Assembly (NCBI GenBank): GCA_963682175.1
Contig: OY821771.1
Location: forward strand, 28,044,201 to 28,108,200
Reading direction: 5' to 3'
Origin: Triglochin maritima
Taxonomy: Eukaryota; Streptophyta; Magnoliopsida; Alismatales; Juncaginaceae
DNA length: 64,000 nucleotides
Of this stretch, positions 24,424 through 35,962 are shown piece after piece; position 1 is the stretch's first letter; each line of letters opens with the position of its first letter. Both the position numbers and the translations under genes were made by a program. The notes under the pieces are model-generated. The model ran no database searches. It worked only from the letters and a program-made list of their open reading frames with translations, and had not been told where the DNA came from.

Positions 24424-26128
24424 AACTTTTGCTAGTCCCGAGCAAAACAAAGAAAGAGAAAAACATACGAAAAAACAAGAAATCCTAACTCACTTTCGTA
24501 GGAATCACGGTTGCACTTAGCACGTGCAACAAGCCATTAAACCTCCCTGTTGCCAAGGAGGAGGAGTGTTGTCTCCTGAGGGTTTTCAGCGGATATACCT
24601 ACAAAATCCGAACAAGATGCATTAATCAATCTATCTACACGACTCGTTGGACTCATTTTGTCAATCATGGGACGCGGTAACACTACGGGTCGACTCTATA
24701 TATGTAATCGGTCCACACACCTAGCCTAATGAGTTATTCGTGAAAGTTAGTTAAGGACTTGAGTGAAAGACATGGGCAACCTTAACTTCTGAATGTGATA
24801 CAATGTGTAAAGTCCATTTTGGTTCTTATTTGACTCTTTTTTTCTTTTTCTTTTTCCTTTTTCTCTTTTTTTTTTCTTTTTCTTTGGAGCATTTTATTGG
24901 TTGGTGTTTGATTCTCCCAGGTTCAGGTTTTGTGCATCATTGCCTATGAGGACTTACACTATCACGTACACCTTCCCCCAAATCTCCACATAGGGCGATC
25001 CCTACCACCCGTGTAACGGGAGTTCGGTCGGCGCATCCCAAGTCAGATGACTCGAAAGCACCAGGCACAAAGTCCCCTCAGACCTACTTTCCCGAGTGAT
25101 AGGAGTTGTGCGAGAAGAGAGAACACCACTTATTTACTTATCTACATGGGAACCAAAACCCTTACACTTAAGTTTCACAAAAAGAGATTAAGGGCCCTTG
25201 ACTACGACAAACTTCCTTATACTAACAGACACGAATTATTTGACTCACTAGGTTCAGGGTGGACTTCTTTAAATGTTTGAGTACTGAAACCCTATGATTA
25301 CACGCCCCCCAAGGGAAAACCGGGGTGCATCCTAACGACTCGATAAGACCTAAAGCCAGTAAACTAGAAATCCTAATGCATCAAGTTCAAGACAATTTTG
25401 GGAGCTTTCTTTTTTACTTTGCCTCTCAACGGTTTTGCACATGCTAAACACACGCAAAACCCACAAAACATTTTCTTTCGCCAACACATGAAGATTTTGA
25501 AAGAAATGTGAAAATTTTAAAGCGCTAGGCAAGCAAAAGAAGACAAGTCACCCAAGGATCATGGCAAGCAGATATATCGATATTAAATGCGGCACACTAA
25601 CATGACCCTAACAATGCACACAAAAAAAAATCAAAAGAAAAAGACTCGACTATGTACACACGTAAAATACCCTCCCCCCCCCACACCTATTTCATGCATT
25701 GTCCTCAATGAATGTGAACAAGATACTACATGGATATATGCATGAAAAAGGAAAGATCTCACCAACATAAAGTACAAAGGGACGTTCAGGGTCATGTTGA
25801 TGGACACAAACCCAAATTCTCTCAAAACCTGTGAGAAGCTGAAGAAGGGAGATAAATACGTGAAGAGATTGGGCCCAAGTACACAAGGGTTGGGGCCCAC
25901 AACAATCGATGCTCACTGAAGGAGTCTTTTATTACACACTTTTTCTTTTTTTTCCTTTTTTTACAAGATATATACATCAACCAAGATATTCTCATAATCA
26001 TTTGGTCAAGGAACATCAAATGAGAACATCAAGTCATGAGGACCATAGACTTGCCGAGATGGGCAAACTCCACTGATACTCTGAGGTGTCATGAGGGGTG
26101 AAAGGTCAAAGCTGAAAGGCTCGAACCC
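24424..26128 (-). other. G1 interior downstream of protease, non-coding
   Basis: Where a full Athila/Tat element would carry pol, this 1.7 kb has no RT, RNase H or integrase motif on either strand. It includes a pyrimidine tract (24836-24894) and C-rich runs at 25672-25682. Confidence 0.65.
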
Positions 26129-26605
26129 CTATTGATATTGGTTGGGTGTGGGCAACAAAGAATGAAGTTGTGTTGCCTCACTAGGGTTTAATTGCTCATC
26201 GAAGAAAACCCTCCAACCACTAGGCGGGTGCATCGGAATGAGTTCCTCAGGCTCATTCGATGGATGCAGCAGACTTGCATCACTAAGAATGGGGCTTCTC
26301 CCCAAGTCATCCAACAAGGACCTCCCACCATCATTTAGATCATCAAGCATAAGCTCGGTCATCGGTGGGTCCTTGTTGGAGTCAAAATGAAGCTCAAATG
26401 GCTCAATGGCCATGGGACATGAGGTAGAGACACCTTCTGGTATAGTCATATGATGAGGTGTCTCACTCTCACTAGTATTCTCAACTGAATCATGCAACGA
26501 ACACTCCCTTTGGACATTCATGTTCGAGGCCAGCTCACTCTGTTGCATTGCGAAGACAGGCAATGAGTTTTCGCTGGGCCCACGAACATTCTCAACGGGT
26601 TGCAT
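26129..26605 (-). pseudogene. G1 open frame of unknown function after protease
   Basis: 158 codons, acidic and rich in Ser, Pro and Leu, ending in PTPNQYQ. No catalytic motif and no family recognised. Lies in the same strand as gag-protease, where pol would begin in an autonomous element; possibly a relic of the gag-pro C-terminus. Confidence 0.4.
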
Positions 26606-26661
26606 TGGGGTTAGGGGTGTTCGTTGATTTTGTGGTGCTTTCTCCAGTTGGCGGATGAGAT

Positions 26662-27543
26662 TTAGATTAAAGGTTCATCCATGGGTTCCTGTTGCTTACC
26701 AGAGTTGAACACATGAAACTCGGCACTCATGTTACCGAATGAGAGCTTCATGAGACCATTTCTACAATTAATCAAGGCATTGGAGGTGGCCAGAAATGGT
26801 CTACCCAAAATCAAAGGTATTTGAGAGTGGGTGTTCGCAACATGATTGGTATCGAGGACAACAAAATCGACTGGAAATATAAAATCTCCAACTTTGATAA
26901 GCACGTCCTCGATAATCCCCATGGGAATACGAATGGATCTATCCGCCAATTGGAGGGTGATCTTAGTTGGTTTCAATTCTCCCAAGTTCAACTGTTGATA
27001 AACAGAGAATGGGAGGAGGTTGGCCGCCGATCCTAAATCAAGCAATACATTGCTCAATCTAGTGTCCCCTATCGTACACTGAATAGTAGGACACCCAGGG
27101 TCCTTGTATTTTGTGTAGGTGGGATTGGACAAAAGAGAGCTTATATTTGCAGCCAAGAATACTTTCTTAGGAACATTGGTCTTCCTCTTTGTTGTGCAGA
27201 GATCCTTCAACACTTTGGCATATTGAGGTATTTGTTGGATGACATCAACCAAGGGGATGTTAACCTTCACTTGCTTAAATACCTCTAATATCTTGTCCAT
27301 GTTCTCACTCTGCTTTTTGGTTAACCTACTTGGATAAGGAGCTTTTGGCAGGTAGGTTTTCTGCTGTGCCTGAGAAGAAGGAAGCGTTGGTGTATTACCC
27401 TCACCCTCAGCTTCTTCTTCACCACCATTCCCACTGAGGGGCTGCATAGATGGTGGTGGGTGTGGCAAGGAAATGTGATTGTCAACCTGTTTTCCATTCC
27501 TTAAGGTAACAATGACATTGTCATGGAACAGGTTCCTCCACAT
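26662..27543 (-). pseudogene. G1 retropepsin-like (aspartic protease) region
   Basis: 293-codon frame. Residues 165-185 carry VLLDLGSAANLLPFSVYQQL, matching the Athila/Tat protease site in which DLGA is usual (here DLGS). The flap-side segment ILGRPFLATSNALI follows about 80 residues later. The N-terminal part is a Pro-rich linker and the segment QQIPQYAKVLKDLCT typical of these gag-pro proteins. Reading frame changes on both sides separate it from gag. Confidence 0.82.
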
Positions 27544-29009
27544 GGTTCACTTGCCTCCCCCGAGGTACCACATTCTCATTTTGTATGTGTTGTTGCTGGT
27601 ACACACGGGGGTTAGCCTCAGGTTGGCTAGGAAATGACCCTCTCTCTCTTTCATGTACACACTGAGCCAATTGGCCCATCTGAAGCTCTAGAGATTTGAT
27701 GGTCTGCTGATTTAAAGTGAGAACTTGACTCGTGGTTGACATAAAAAATTTCATTGAGTTTTCAAGTCCACGAGTCAAGGTCTCAAGCGAATTGAATCAG
27801 GTTTCCATATTATTAGAATTTGGGAAACCCAATTGATTGGTGGTTTACGCTTGGGGTGGCTGATAGGAATGTGCATACATGGGAGGTTGGTGTGATTGGT
27901 AATGTGGTCTAGAGGAGTTTGAAGGACCACCCGGGGCATTGGTTTGGTTCCATGAAAAATTGGGGTGGTTCCTCCATCCAGGATTATAAGATGATGAGTA
28001 TTGGTCATTCCTAGCTCTGTCATAGATGACATTGACACGCTCCATCTCAGAAGGAATAGACACACACTCGCTTTCTACATGACCTACCCTACCACATGAA
28101 TGACAGGGAACTGGACCAGATGTGGACATATGAGGTGCACCTTGTTGGTTTTGGAGCTCAATCGAATACATACAGCGCATTAAGGCCGCCATGCGTGCCT
28201 CGGTGGCCGTAGTTTGCATTCGCGATCCTCGCTCCTATACTAGATGATGCAGGTGGTTCCCTCACACTCTCCCACTGCATGGTTTTCTCAGCGAGGTCTT
28301 CTAGGAAGGCCCATGCCTCCCTTTCATCCATTCCCAAGAACTCTCCTTGACACATGGACTCAAGGAGCGTTCTGGACGGGATGTGAAGACCCTCATACAC
28401 AATCTGACAAAGACGCCACAACTCAATGCCATGGTGAGGGCACGAGGATAGTAGCTCTTTGAACCTCTCAAGATATGCATGAAATGGTTCGGTCTCATGT
28501 TGATAGAACGAATTGATTTCGTTCCTCAATTTTTGAGTCCGATGATTAGGAAAGTACTTCTTGAGGAATGCAGATTGAAACTCATCCCAAGTCCTAAAGG
28601 AATTCGCCTGGTTGCTATACAACCACTACTTGGCGTCATCCTTTAGTGTAAAAGGAACGAGTCTAAGATGGATGGAGTCTGTGCTAAGTTGTTGCAGCTT
28701 GAACATAGCACAGACCTCCTCAAATTCCCTGAGAAAGATATAGGGGTCACCTTTCCCAGTGAAATGAGGGAGCATGGAAATGAATTGAGGCTTAACCTCG
28801 AAATGGTTCCCATTAGCCTCTAGTAATACGATGCATGAGGGTAGAGTTGTACGGCTCGGGTAGCATCGATCACGAAGAGGTATGGGAACGACAACTGGAA
28901 GCACTGGTCGAACAGGTGGGTCCAGCAACTGCTCCTCCTCACGGAAATTAGCAGCCATTGAACCCGGACTACGTGCGACACGAAAGCATGCACAAAGGTG
29001 CACACACAA
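27521..29009 (-). pseudogene. G1 gag polyprotein, broken
   Basis: Start near 28959 (MAANFREEEQ). The capsid-like region continues through LPHFTGKGDPYIFLREFEEV and, after a TAG at 28623-28625, through TWDEFQSAFLKKYFPNH (the retrotransposon gag domain). A frameshift near 28215 leads into CHSCGRVGHVESEC at about 28110-28069, a CCHC zinc knuckle. A further frame change near 27780 leads to LTRGLENSMKFF. Gag would package the RNA in virus-like particles in the cytoplasm. Broken at three points at least. Confidence 0.85.
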
Positions 29010-30048
29010 ACCACAATTTTTTTTTCAAAGAATGTACGTAGGGGAGAAGACGGGGGAACACAGGAGAGAAAAAATGACTCAGGAGAGAAAGGAAGAAGTC
29101 CTTATGCTACGGCGGATGGGTACAGGTAGAAGCACACAAGCCAACAAGGCTCAAGCAATCCTAAGGTCGCTATAGGTCCTTACAGCTAGACGACGCCTAA
29201 CTGCGAGGTCACACGGACTCAACACGCCTCACTTCCCTACAACGAGGACCACAAAGCCCAGCAAGTGAGCCAAGATCCGGGGATCTCGTCTCTCCTACTA
29301 TCGACAAAGTGGGCAACGCCGATCAGGTCATGACGGTCGGGACCGGATCACTCTCCTAATGCGCCCGAAATCCTTAGGGCCAATGTCTACTTGATTTTAA
29401 AATTAGGCTCTTGATTAGTGTGGTTTTTGGGGAGAAGGAAAGGGTGATGAAATCCCCCACCTTATCATTTATGGGACAACCCCTCCTTAGTAGCGTTTTG
29501 GACTCCTAATCTAGCAATCAACTCTCCAAACAAAACGCTCAACTCACACTTGTTTCAATGCACTTCTTACTAACTAATGCATGTTCATACGAAATGCATG
29601 AATGAGAGTAGAAGGTGCGTACCTCACGCCAGCTCTCAGCAACAGAAAATAAAGCTAAGATAAAAGACAATCTAAATGCCTAAGTCACATACATGATGCA
29701 TGACCTAAACAACAAGAATGCCTAATCTTTTGCTTTGAGTTTTAGGGTCCAAGTTGCTTAAGGGAGGTTTGATTATTGATCTGGGAACAAACTATAAGTC
29801 AAAACATGCCAAATTAAGTCCCAGACCACTACATCAATTATGAAAACCAACAAAAGAAATACGAGACAAAACCGAGCTTACCAGACCGCCAATTGGCGGT
29901 CTCAGGCCGCTGATTGGCGGTCTTAAATGCTCCGATTCACTCAAAACTTCTCCAGGTGTTCCTCCTGATGACTCCAAGTCTCCTGAAACAAGGACAAACT
30001 ACACAACACAAATTAAATCCACTCGAATCGTCCAAACAAGAGTCTGTA
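29010..30048 (-). other. G1 5' leader
   Basis: About 1 kb between primer site and gag, non-coding. Carries the perfect palindrome GACCGCCAATTGGCGGTC at 29884-29901 and an imperfect second copy just after it. A related leader fragment sits in the CACTA element at about 51740-52560. Confidence 0.75.
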
Positions 30049-30075
30049 TTGGCACCTCCCCGGCAACGGCGTCAA
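30049..30075 (-). other. G1 primer binding site
   Basis: On the minus strand TTTTTTGACGCCGTTGCCGG lies just inside the 5' LTR. It matches the tRNA-Asp-type Athila/Tat site except for GAC in place of GGC. Confidence 0.85.
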
Positions 30076-30080
30076 AAAAT

Positions 30081-31471
30081 TGTTGAACGTTTTAAATTTA
30101 AACCGCAAGTGCACGGCCGCGATGAAGCGGTGGCAAGTACGGGTCATTCTCAGGGAGGTGAGTAGCCTCTTGCTTGTACGAAATCAAGTGGCAAAAATAG
30201 GGGGAGAAAGATGTTTATGCTACTCTACACTAAACTACGCTAAGAAGTATGAAATGCGAACAAAAGAAACAAACAATGAAATGAGAATTAAGCTAAGGAC
30301 AAAACAAGAATGCTGGAATACAGAAATTGGAAAACCCCTAAGGGGTGGAGTGAGTGCACACAAGCAAAGAGGTGGGTGTTGAACACATTCTTTAAGCACA
30401 TGAAGGTGGTGTTTATCAAGCATAGGAAGTGTCTAAATGTTATGCCAAAACCTATCAATCTATTCACCAACTTAGTTGATTAACATTTACATATGCAAGT
30501 TGTTTATTTCAGAACCTAAACAAGTATGAGAGGTGTCTAATCATTTTGGCAAAACTCATCAAGTTATAAATTCTATCCTAAACAAGCAAGCATACATTCA
30601 TGTTTTATCAACACATCAAAAATAAAGCATTCATCCCATTCTCTAATGCATGTATGTACATCTACTCCACCCCCAAAGGGGATAGAACTACTCACTAAAC
30701 ATTACACTAATTATTAAACTAAGCAAAGAAAGCATATTAAAACTAAGCTAGAAATAAAAGACGATTAAACTAAAACATGCACAAACTATAAAAGAAGCAT
30801 AAACAAACAATGAAAGAAACACAAAACTTTATTGATAAAATGACTCACATTTCAAGTAGCATCCTCCTACTTTAGTGTGTGCTTCAAGGCCTCACTTCTA
30901 GTAGGAAGAATAGCCACTTAAAATATGGAGTGATTACAATGGAAGGTGAAGAGTTCTATTTATAGCCATGGAAAAAGGCAAACCGGGACAATCCCCCGAT
31001 GTGGGACTAAACATGTACCAAAAATAGCCTAAACATCCTCTAATACATGTGCTGGAGAAATTTGAGCGGATTTGGGCCAAAATGGACCGCCAATTAGCGG
31101 TCTATATGGTTCCGATCCTGCTCATTTTTGTTGTGGGTTTTTCTTTCTGGTATTGTTGGTCTTTGATGCAGTTACTTGACTTGTTGGAGCTCCGACCCGA
31201 ATCGAATTGGTAAAATACTCCCCATGATGGTGTGGAGTATTCTATTTTTCTCTTAGGTCCTTCTGTCTTGCAATCAGGTCCTTCTTCCTTGCATCTTGGT
31301 CCCCAGATCTCACAATTCAGTCCTTTTTCCCAGCTTTTGGGTCCTTTTATGCTTCATCTCTTCAAACCTATTTATTCCTGAAAACTAAACATAAAACTCG
31401 TGACATAACATTGTTTAGGTGAAAGATAATGGATATAAGATACAAATATAAGCCTGAAATGATGTCAATCA
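30081..31471 (-). repeat. G1 5' LTR
   Basis: 1391 bp, the partner of 23018-24408; about 20 differences, mostly single-base changes. Confidence 0.95.
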
Positions 31472-31479
31472 GTAGCTTT

Positions 31480-31650
31480 GATCGAACCCAACGTGTAAAC
31501 TAAATACTTCAGTAAATAACAACAAATCTAAACTATCGAGCTCATATCGAACCCATCGAGCAAACTAAATACTCCTGTAAATAACAAATAATTCTAAACT
31601 ATCGAGTATCTATCGAAATCATATCGAGCCTACCGAGCGATGAACTCATT
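31480..31650. repeat. TATCGAG minisatellite, right half
   Basis: Continuation of the array at 22800-23012: AACTATCGAGCTCATATCGA, GAGCAAACTAAATACTCC, TAAATAACAA. Confidence 0.85.
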
Positions 31651-31689
31651 ATATAAAATAAATGGATCAAAAGAATTAACAATGAAGAC

Positions 31690-32433
31690 GAACTTACGCC
31701 TCTTTTTGAATATAACAATCATGCAACATCATCCTTCTACATGACGTTTTTCTCATGGCTCGTCCAACTGAGCATCCTGGGGAACTGGTATCCACGGTTC
31801 ATAACATACTAGGAGACAATCTGTTGAACGGCATCGTACGCCCAATACTATAACGCAAAGGCATAACCATAGATATTGTATGTCACCTCTTTTTGTTGCC
31901 CCTTCACTTCCTTCTTATTGTCATAGAATTCTTTCTACTTAATCATGACTTTTTGACATGATGTTACCAGCTTCTTGTAAGACGACTTCCCCCATGGATA
32001 CTTGAAGAAGTAGTCATGTCCTCAACCATCTTCGCCATATCCGCCCATACGAATAGGTTGCTCTCTCTGCTTATAAAACACCTTCAATGAGGAAGCATAA
32101 ACCGAACTTGTACACATCATCAGCATGTCTACAGTTTTTGAATGCCACTTCCAACTGTGATATCTGAAATTTTGTCTCTCCATTGAAATAATCCCTTGTT
32201 AGGCGGTCACTGGTAAGGTGAGCCTGCAACTCAGCCTCTAATGGTACAGTGTTGAAGTTCAAACTATCGAGCTCAAAGTTCTTAACACTCAAGCTAATCC
32301 TATCGAGCTCACATGAAAAAGAATTGAGCCCATCGCACAAAAATTGAGTATCTATCGAACTAATATTGAACCTATCGAGCTTCGTCGGAAACACAGAAAA
32401 TGGTCCAACTTCCTTCGATTCAATCCAGTCCAC
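31690..32433 (-). pseudogene. DUF1985 N-terminal part of the M2 Ulp1-like gene
   Basis: 32433-32071 is an open 120-codon frame ending in SQLEVAFKNCRHADDVYKFG and LCFLIEGVL, the start of DUF1985. Downstream on the same strand 32030-31770 reads DYFFKYPWGKSSYKKLV, then EVTYNIYGYAFALQYWAYDA and MNRGYQFPRMLSW, with stops and a frame change. DUF1985 is found almost only in plant MULE-borne proteins with a C-terminal Ulp1 protease, so this is the N-terminal half of the gene at 21640-22761, now 9 kb away because G1 inserted between them. Confidence 0.82.
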
Positions 32434-33054
32434 ACAACTCCGATCTAATCCTATCGAGCTAACATATTAAAGGAATCGAGTTCATCGTGCACACTAATCA
32501 AGTACCTATCGAACTAACATCAAACCTATCAAGCTTTGTTGGAAACATTATAAAAGCAGTCTTCCATCGATTCAACCCAGTTCACACAATTCCGATCAAT
32601 ACCAATAAATGGAGGTAATCAACTACATTTTTTATAGAAACAATAACATAACCTTTAAAATCATCATATCTATATCAAAAAACTAAAAAAAACAAAAACA
32701 AAACGTGCCCTAAAACTTACATTCGTTGTCGGCTTGAATGGAGAAGTTGTTCTCCGATCTGGATTCGACTACATTGGGGAAGCTCGATCTGGGTTCCACA
32801 TGGTCCGACACTAGGTTTGACTAGGCTTGAGCTGGGTTTGATTTAGGGGTCGAGTGCGAGAGAGAAAGGATGCACGAAAGAGAGAAATAGAGAAAATGGA
32901 TGTGTGTGAGAGGTTTCTTTGGTTCATTTATTTAAATGGTAGATGTATTTTGGAGGAGAAATGAAAACATAAGCATATTTTTTCAAGAGTGTGTCAATGT
33001 GGGAGTTTCTTTTTCAATTTGGGATCATTTTAAACATAGAAAATCAAATTTTCC

Positions 33055-33405
33055 TATGAAAATTAAAAGTCCTTCAATCAGACTTTCCAATGAATTCTAT
33101 TTATGTTCGTTTGATGGAAAAAAAAACTTCTCAATAGCAATAGCTGAATGATGTGTGCCGAATGGCGAGACATATTTACTAACGGACATAGTTATCAACG
33201 AGAGACATATTTACCAACAGTAGTAATATATAATCTAACACACAAAAATGCCAAGGACGATGCAAAGTAATAGATATGATTCTTTCAGACCTAAGAATTT
33301 AAATCCTTGGTTCGACAGGTGAACACATCACAAAACCAACTAGGACGCTGAAACATAACCCGTATTATAAACATTTTACAACAATTTTAAACTATAGTTT
33401 ACAAT
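33055..33405. other. Spacer between M2 and the CASP-like gene
   Basis: AT-rich; expected to include the 3' UTR of the minus-strand gene. Nothing else seen. Confidence 0.5.
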
Positions 33406-34696
33406 TTACTCGACTTGTTCTGCCACTTCTTTGCCAGAAACAGAAGGGGATTCGAAGTTGCTGAAAACCTTGAAGGCCGAGAACAAAGCCAGAGTGACGA
33501 AACACAACAGCGCCAGGAAATGCAGAACAAGTGAGATCTTAGCTTTGGTGCAGAACTTGGAATAGGAAGTGCACCCTTCACTCCAGGAGATGTCTATGTC
33601 ACCATTGTAAACAAGATACACAACCTCTGCCACTGCTGAGCCTGATGTCACCATCAGATAAGCTATTGCCTGAAGTTCGTTTTCGATGTCAGTCGAAATT
33701 TTCATTTTACTCGTTCACAATAACGGCAATCGTAAGAATGAAATCGTACGTTAATGTTGATAAGTTGGACGCATAAGCTCAATATCGTATACAAAATCCT
33801 ACTGAAATTGTTCCAACTGAAAATGCAGGTCAATACTCAAATGTAGTTTAAGCTAATATAAGTGGATGTTACAATTCCAAAACGTCGCACTCGGTATTTT
33901 TCAAAAACCCATCAACACCTTAAAATTTAGAAGGGGAAAACCATGTTTTGCTCCAGGATCCACTTCAAAAGGCAATGCTTGAACAACTTAAGCTTTACAA
34001 ATTCACTTTCAAAAGAATAAATGGTTTTGAGTTATAAGAATGAATCAGTTAAAGCCATACAATATTTGGATAAATAAACTATTAAGGATGAAACTTTTTC
34101 CCCATATGCCACCAACCTTATCGCAGAATCTTAAACGAAGTAGATACGAAAAACACTTATGACAGAATACCAATAACAGTTGACCAGTTGGTAGCTAATA
34201 TTGTTAGTAATCTGAAGGTTGTACTAAACATCACAACTATGTGTCTGTTCAAATTCAAAACCATGTTTATATTTTGAATCATAAAAGGGAAAAAAAATCT
34301 AAAGTTTGATTGCAGAGACCTGATCACAAACATAGAAGAACCAACCACTGATCTGGGTCTTATAGAATGAGAGAAAAACAGCAACAACAGAGTAGCAAGC
34401 AGAGATTGCATCAACAGATATCATGTACCTGTGAAAAATATAACATTCCACTGTCAAAAAGCCAAACACAAAACAACACATTTTCAAAAAACAACGTAAA
34501 ACAAATAAACAACTTACTTGAATCCTGAGAAGTTGGCATATCCAATCTTCCCATAGTAATCAGAAACCTGTGTGTCTGTTGCCATTACACTAAGAGAAGC
34601 AATGGTGAGAGGGATCACAGAGAACCTCAGATACAGCTCCATCATACCAACACTAAGGTTGAGATTGCTACCAACACCACCACTTAACTCAACCAT
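33406..34696 (-). CDS. CASP-like four-transmembrane protein (subfamily 2D type), three exons
   Basis: Minus-strand exons 34696-34518, 34428-34320 and 33669-33406 join in frame (GTAAGT/CACAG, GTCTCT/TTCAG) to 183 residues with a TAA stop. I chose the ATG at 34696 (MVELSGG) because the upstream in-frame Met at 34750 adds residues unlike the family. The protein shows four hydrophobic segments, beginning about FSVIPLTIASLSVM, YMISVDAISACYSVVAVFL, AIAYLMVTSGSAVAEVVYLV and ISLVLHFLALLCFVTLALF, with the family residues Arg in TM1 (YLRFS) and Asp in TM3-side DQAIAYL. CASP-like proteins are plasma-membrane scaffolds related to the Casparian strip proteins; the role of this subfamily is poorly known. 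Length fits the family (about 180-200). The gene is intact although it lies between two MULEs. Confidence 0.9.
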
Positions 34697-35558
34697 AGTG
34701 GATTTAAACAAAAACTCACACGTGTAGGTAGAGTAGTGGTAAGAAAGCAAGTGTCAGTGGCCTTTGTGTAGTGACAATAATCATTGCAGTGGTCACCTTT
34801 TTGAATTGGATGGGTCAATTCAATCCTTCCATTGGCCACTTAAAGTTCGAATTCAGATGTTGGTTTGTAGTAGGTGAGGAATTTAATAGGCTTGGATATA
34901 TTAAATGACAGGAGAGTATCAGCTTGTGGGAAAGCATTGACATTTCTTACTGTGTTCAGGAGCTCCCTTCGATTCTATTAGAAGATTCTCTATACTTTCC
35001 AAATAGACATAAGACAACATTAGAGTATTTCTCCTCCATGTAAACAAGTTTTTAACTGCTTGTGAGAAGATGTGCCAAGTCAATTAATAGTTGGTTGACA
35101 ATGTTCAGCACCAAAAACAAAAATATTAACAATCGAGGTGACCCAACAACAAAATTCGAACACCTGAAGTCTTACACGAGTACTTTAACTCTTCTATGGT
35201 GAGTAGTTAATTAATAAATTGCGATTTGACCAACCTATATAAGGCAATTTATGTTTATCTTGAAAATCAGCATCAGCTACAGACTTATGGGAATATTTTA
35301 CGAATCAACAATGACCTGTCGTGTCATGCAAGATGTAAAGAAAACTCGAAAGTGCCAATCTTGCCAGATAAAAACTGGATTTCGCAACCATACGTTTTCA
35401 ACAATACGTTATCACAAGACAAGTCCAAAAGAACCGTTGCCCGGCAGCCCCGAGTGGGGTCCCGGCGGTTGGTCGCCCGATTTTCCGCTGAACAACCACT
35501 AGGTGGGGAGAACGTTTCCCTCACCATTCGTTTCAATTTTGTTTTTTAAATTTTTTTG
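34697..35558. other. Upstream region of the CASP-like gene
   Basis: Promoter and 5' UTR of the minus-strand gene should lie here. A GC-rich patch at 35430-35490 makes a 107-codon open frame on the + strand, but I recognise no family in it. Confidence 0.45.
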
Positions 35559-35962
35559 TTATTATTAGGAAAAAATTCCAAACTATTTTTTTTTTAAATT
35601 TGTTAAAATGGATTTTATTTAAAATTATTTTTCATACTAAACTCGTTACCTCCACGTGATTACACGTGGCGGCGGTAAGTTTTGTTTTTTAATGTCTAGA
35701 AAACTCGACACTCGTGATGTCGAGTTCTCTCAAGCAGAACTCGGCATAACCAGTGCCGAGTTCAGTTTGGTTTTTATAACCCAACACTTTTCATATTCCA
35801 TTCGACGTGAGTTAAGGAGAATTCGACACTTGTGATGTCGATTTCTATTTGAACTGTTCTCCTGACACTCAGATCGTGCATGAGACGGTTGACACGTCAG
35901 GAGAACAATTTCTTAAATAGAACTCGACATGCTAGATGACGAGTTCTAAAGGAAGAACTCGG

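Larger units (their letters stand above)
23018..31471 (-). mobile_element. G1: young non-autonomous Athila/Tat-type LTR retrotransposon
   Basis: Complete 8454-bp element in minus orientation: 1391-bp LTRs at 23018-24408 and 30081-31471, a tRNA-Asp-type primer site next to the right LTR, and a polypurine tract next to the left one. Flanks are GTAGT (23013-23017) and GTAGC (31472-31476), a 5-bp duplication with one change. Inside are gag (zinc knuckle present) and a retropepsin-like domain, but no reverse transcriptase, RNase H or integrase anywhere in the 5.7-kb interior. Gag is interrupted by a TAG and frameshifts. The two LTRs differ at only about 20 places by eye, so insertion is recent although the element cannot make its own pol; it must have moved in trans. 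It sits in an M2 minisatellite. Confidence 0.93.
11836..33054. mobile_element. M2: 21-kb MULE with transposase and Ulp1-like gene, nested insertions
   Basis: Terminal inverted repeats of about 120 bp begin GGAAAATTTGAGTTTATATG at 11836 and end with the complement at 33054. Flanks TATGAAAT and TATGAAAAT look like a degraded 8-9 bp target duplication, as expected for Mutator-like elements. Inside are a MURA-like transposase remnant on the + strand at the left and a DUF1985/C48 (Ulp1) protease remnant on the - strand at the right. This is the gene pair described for Kaonashi/KI-MULEs of Arabidopsis and CUMULE of melon. Most of the length is later LTR retrotransposons (13183-14851, 15499-17585, 17586-18124, 18488-19894, 23018-31471). 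Between them lie ATCGAG-type minisatellites characteristic of this element, also present in M1. Not autonomous now. Confidence 0.82.

Noticed and set aside
24836..24894. Pyrimidine tract as a G1 polypurine tract
   Set aside because: It is far from the LTR; the real tract is at 24409-24423, directly beside the LTR.
35226..35549. 107-codon open frame near a GC-rich patch
   Set aside because: No recognisable domain, no splice partners, and adjacent to the M3 target site; probably chance.
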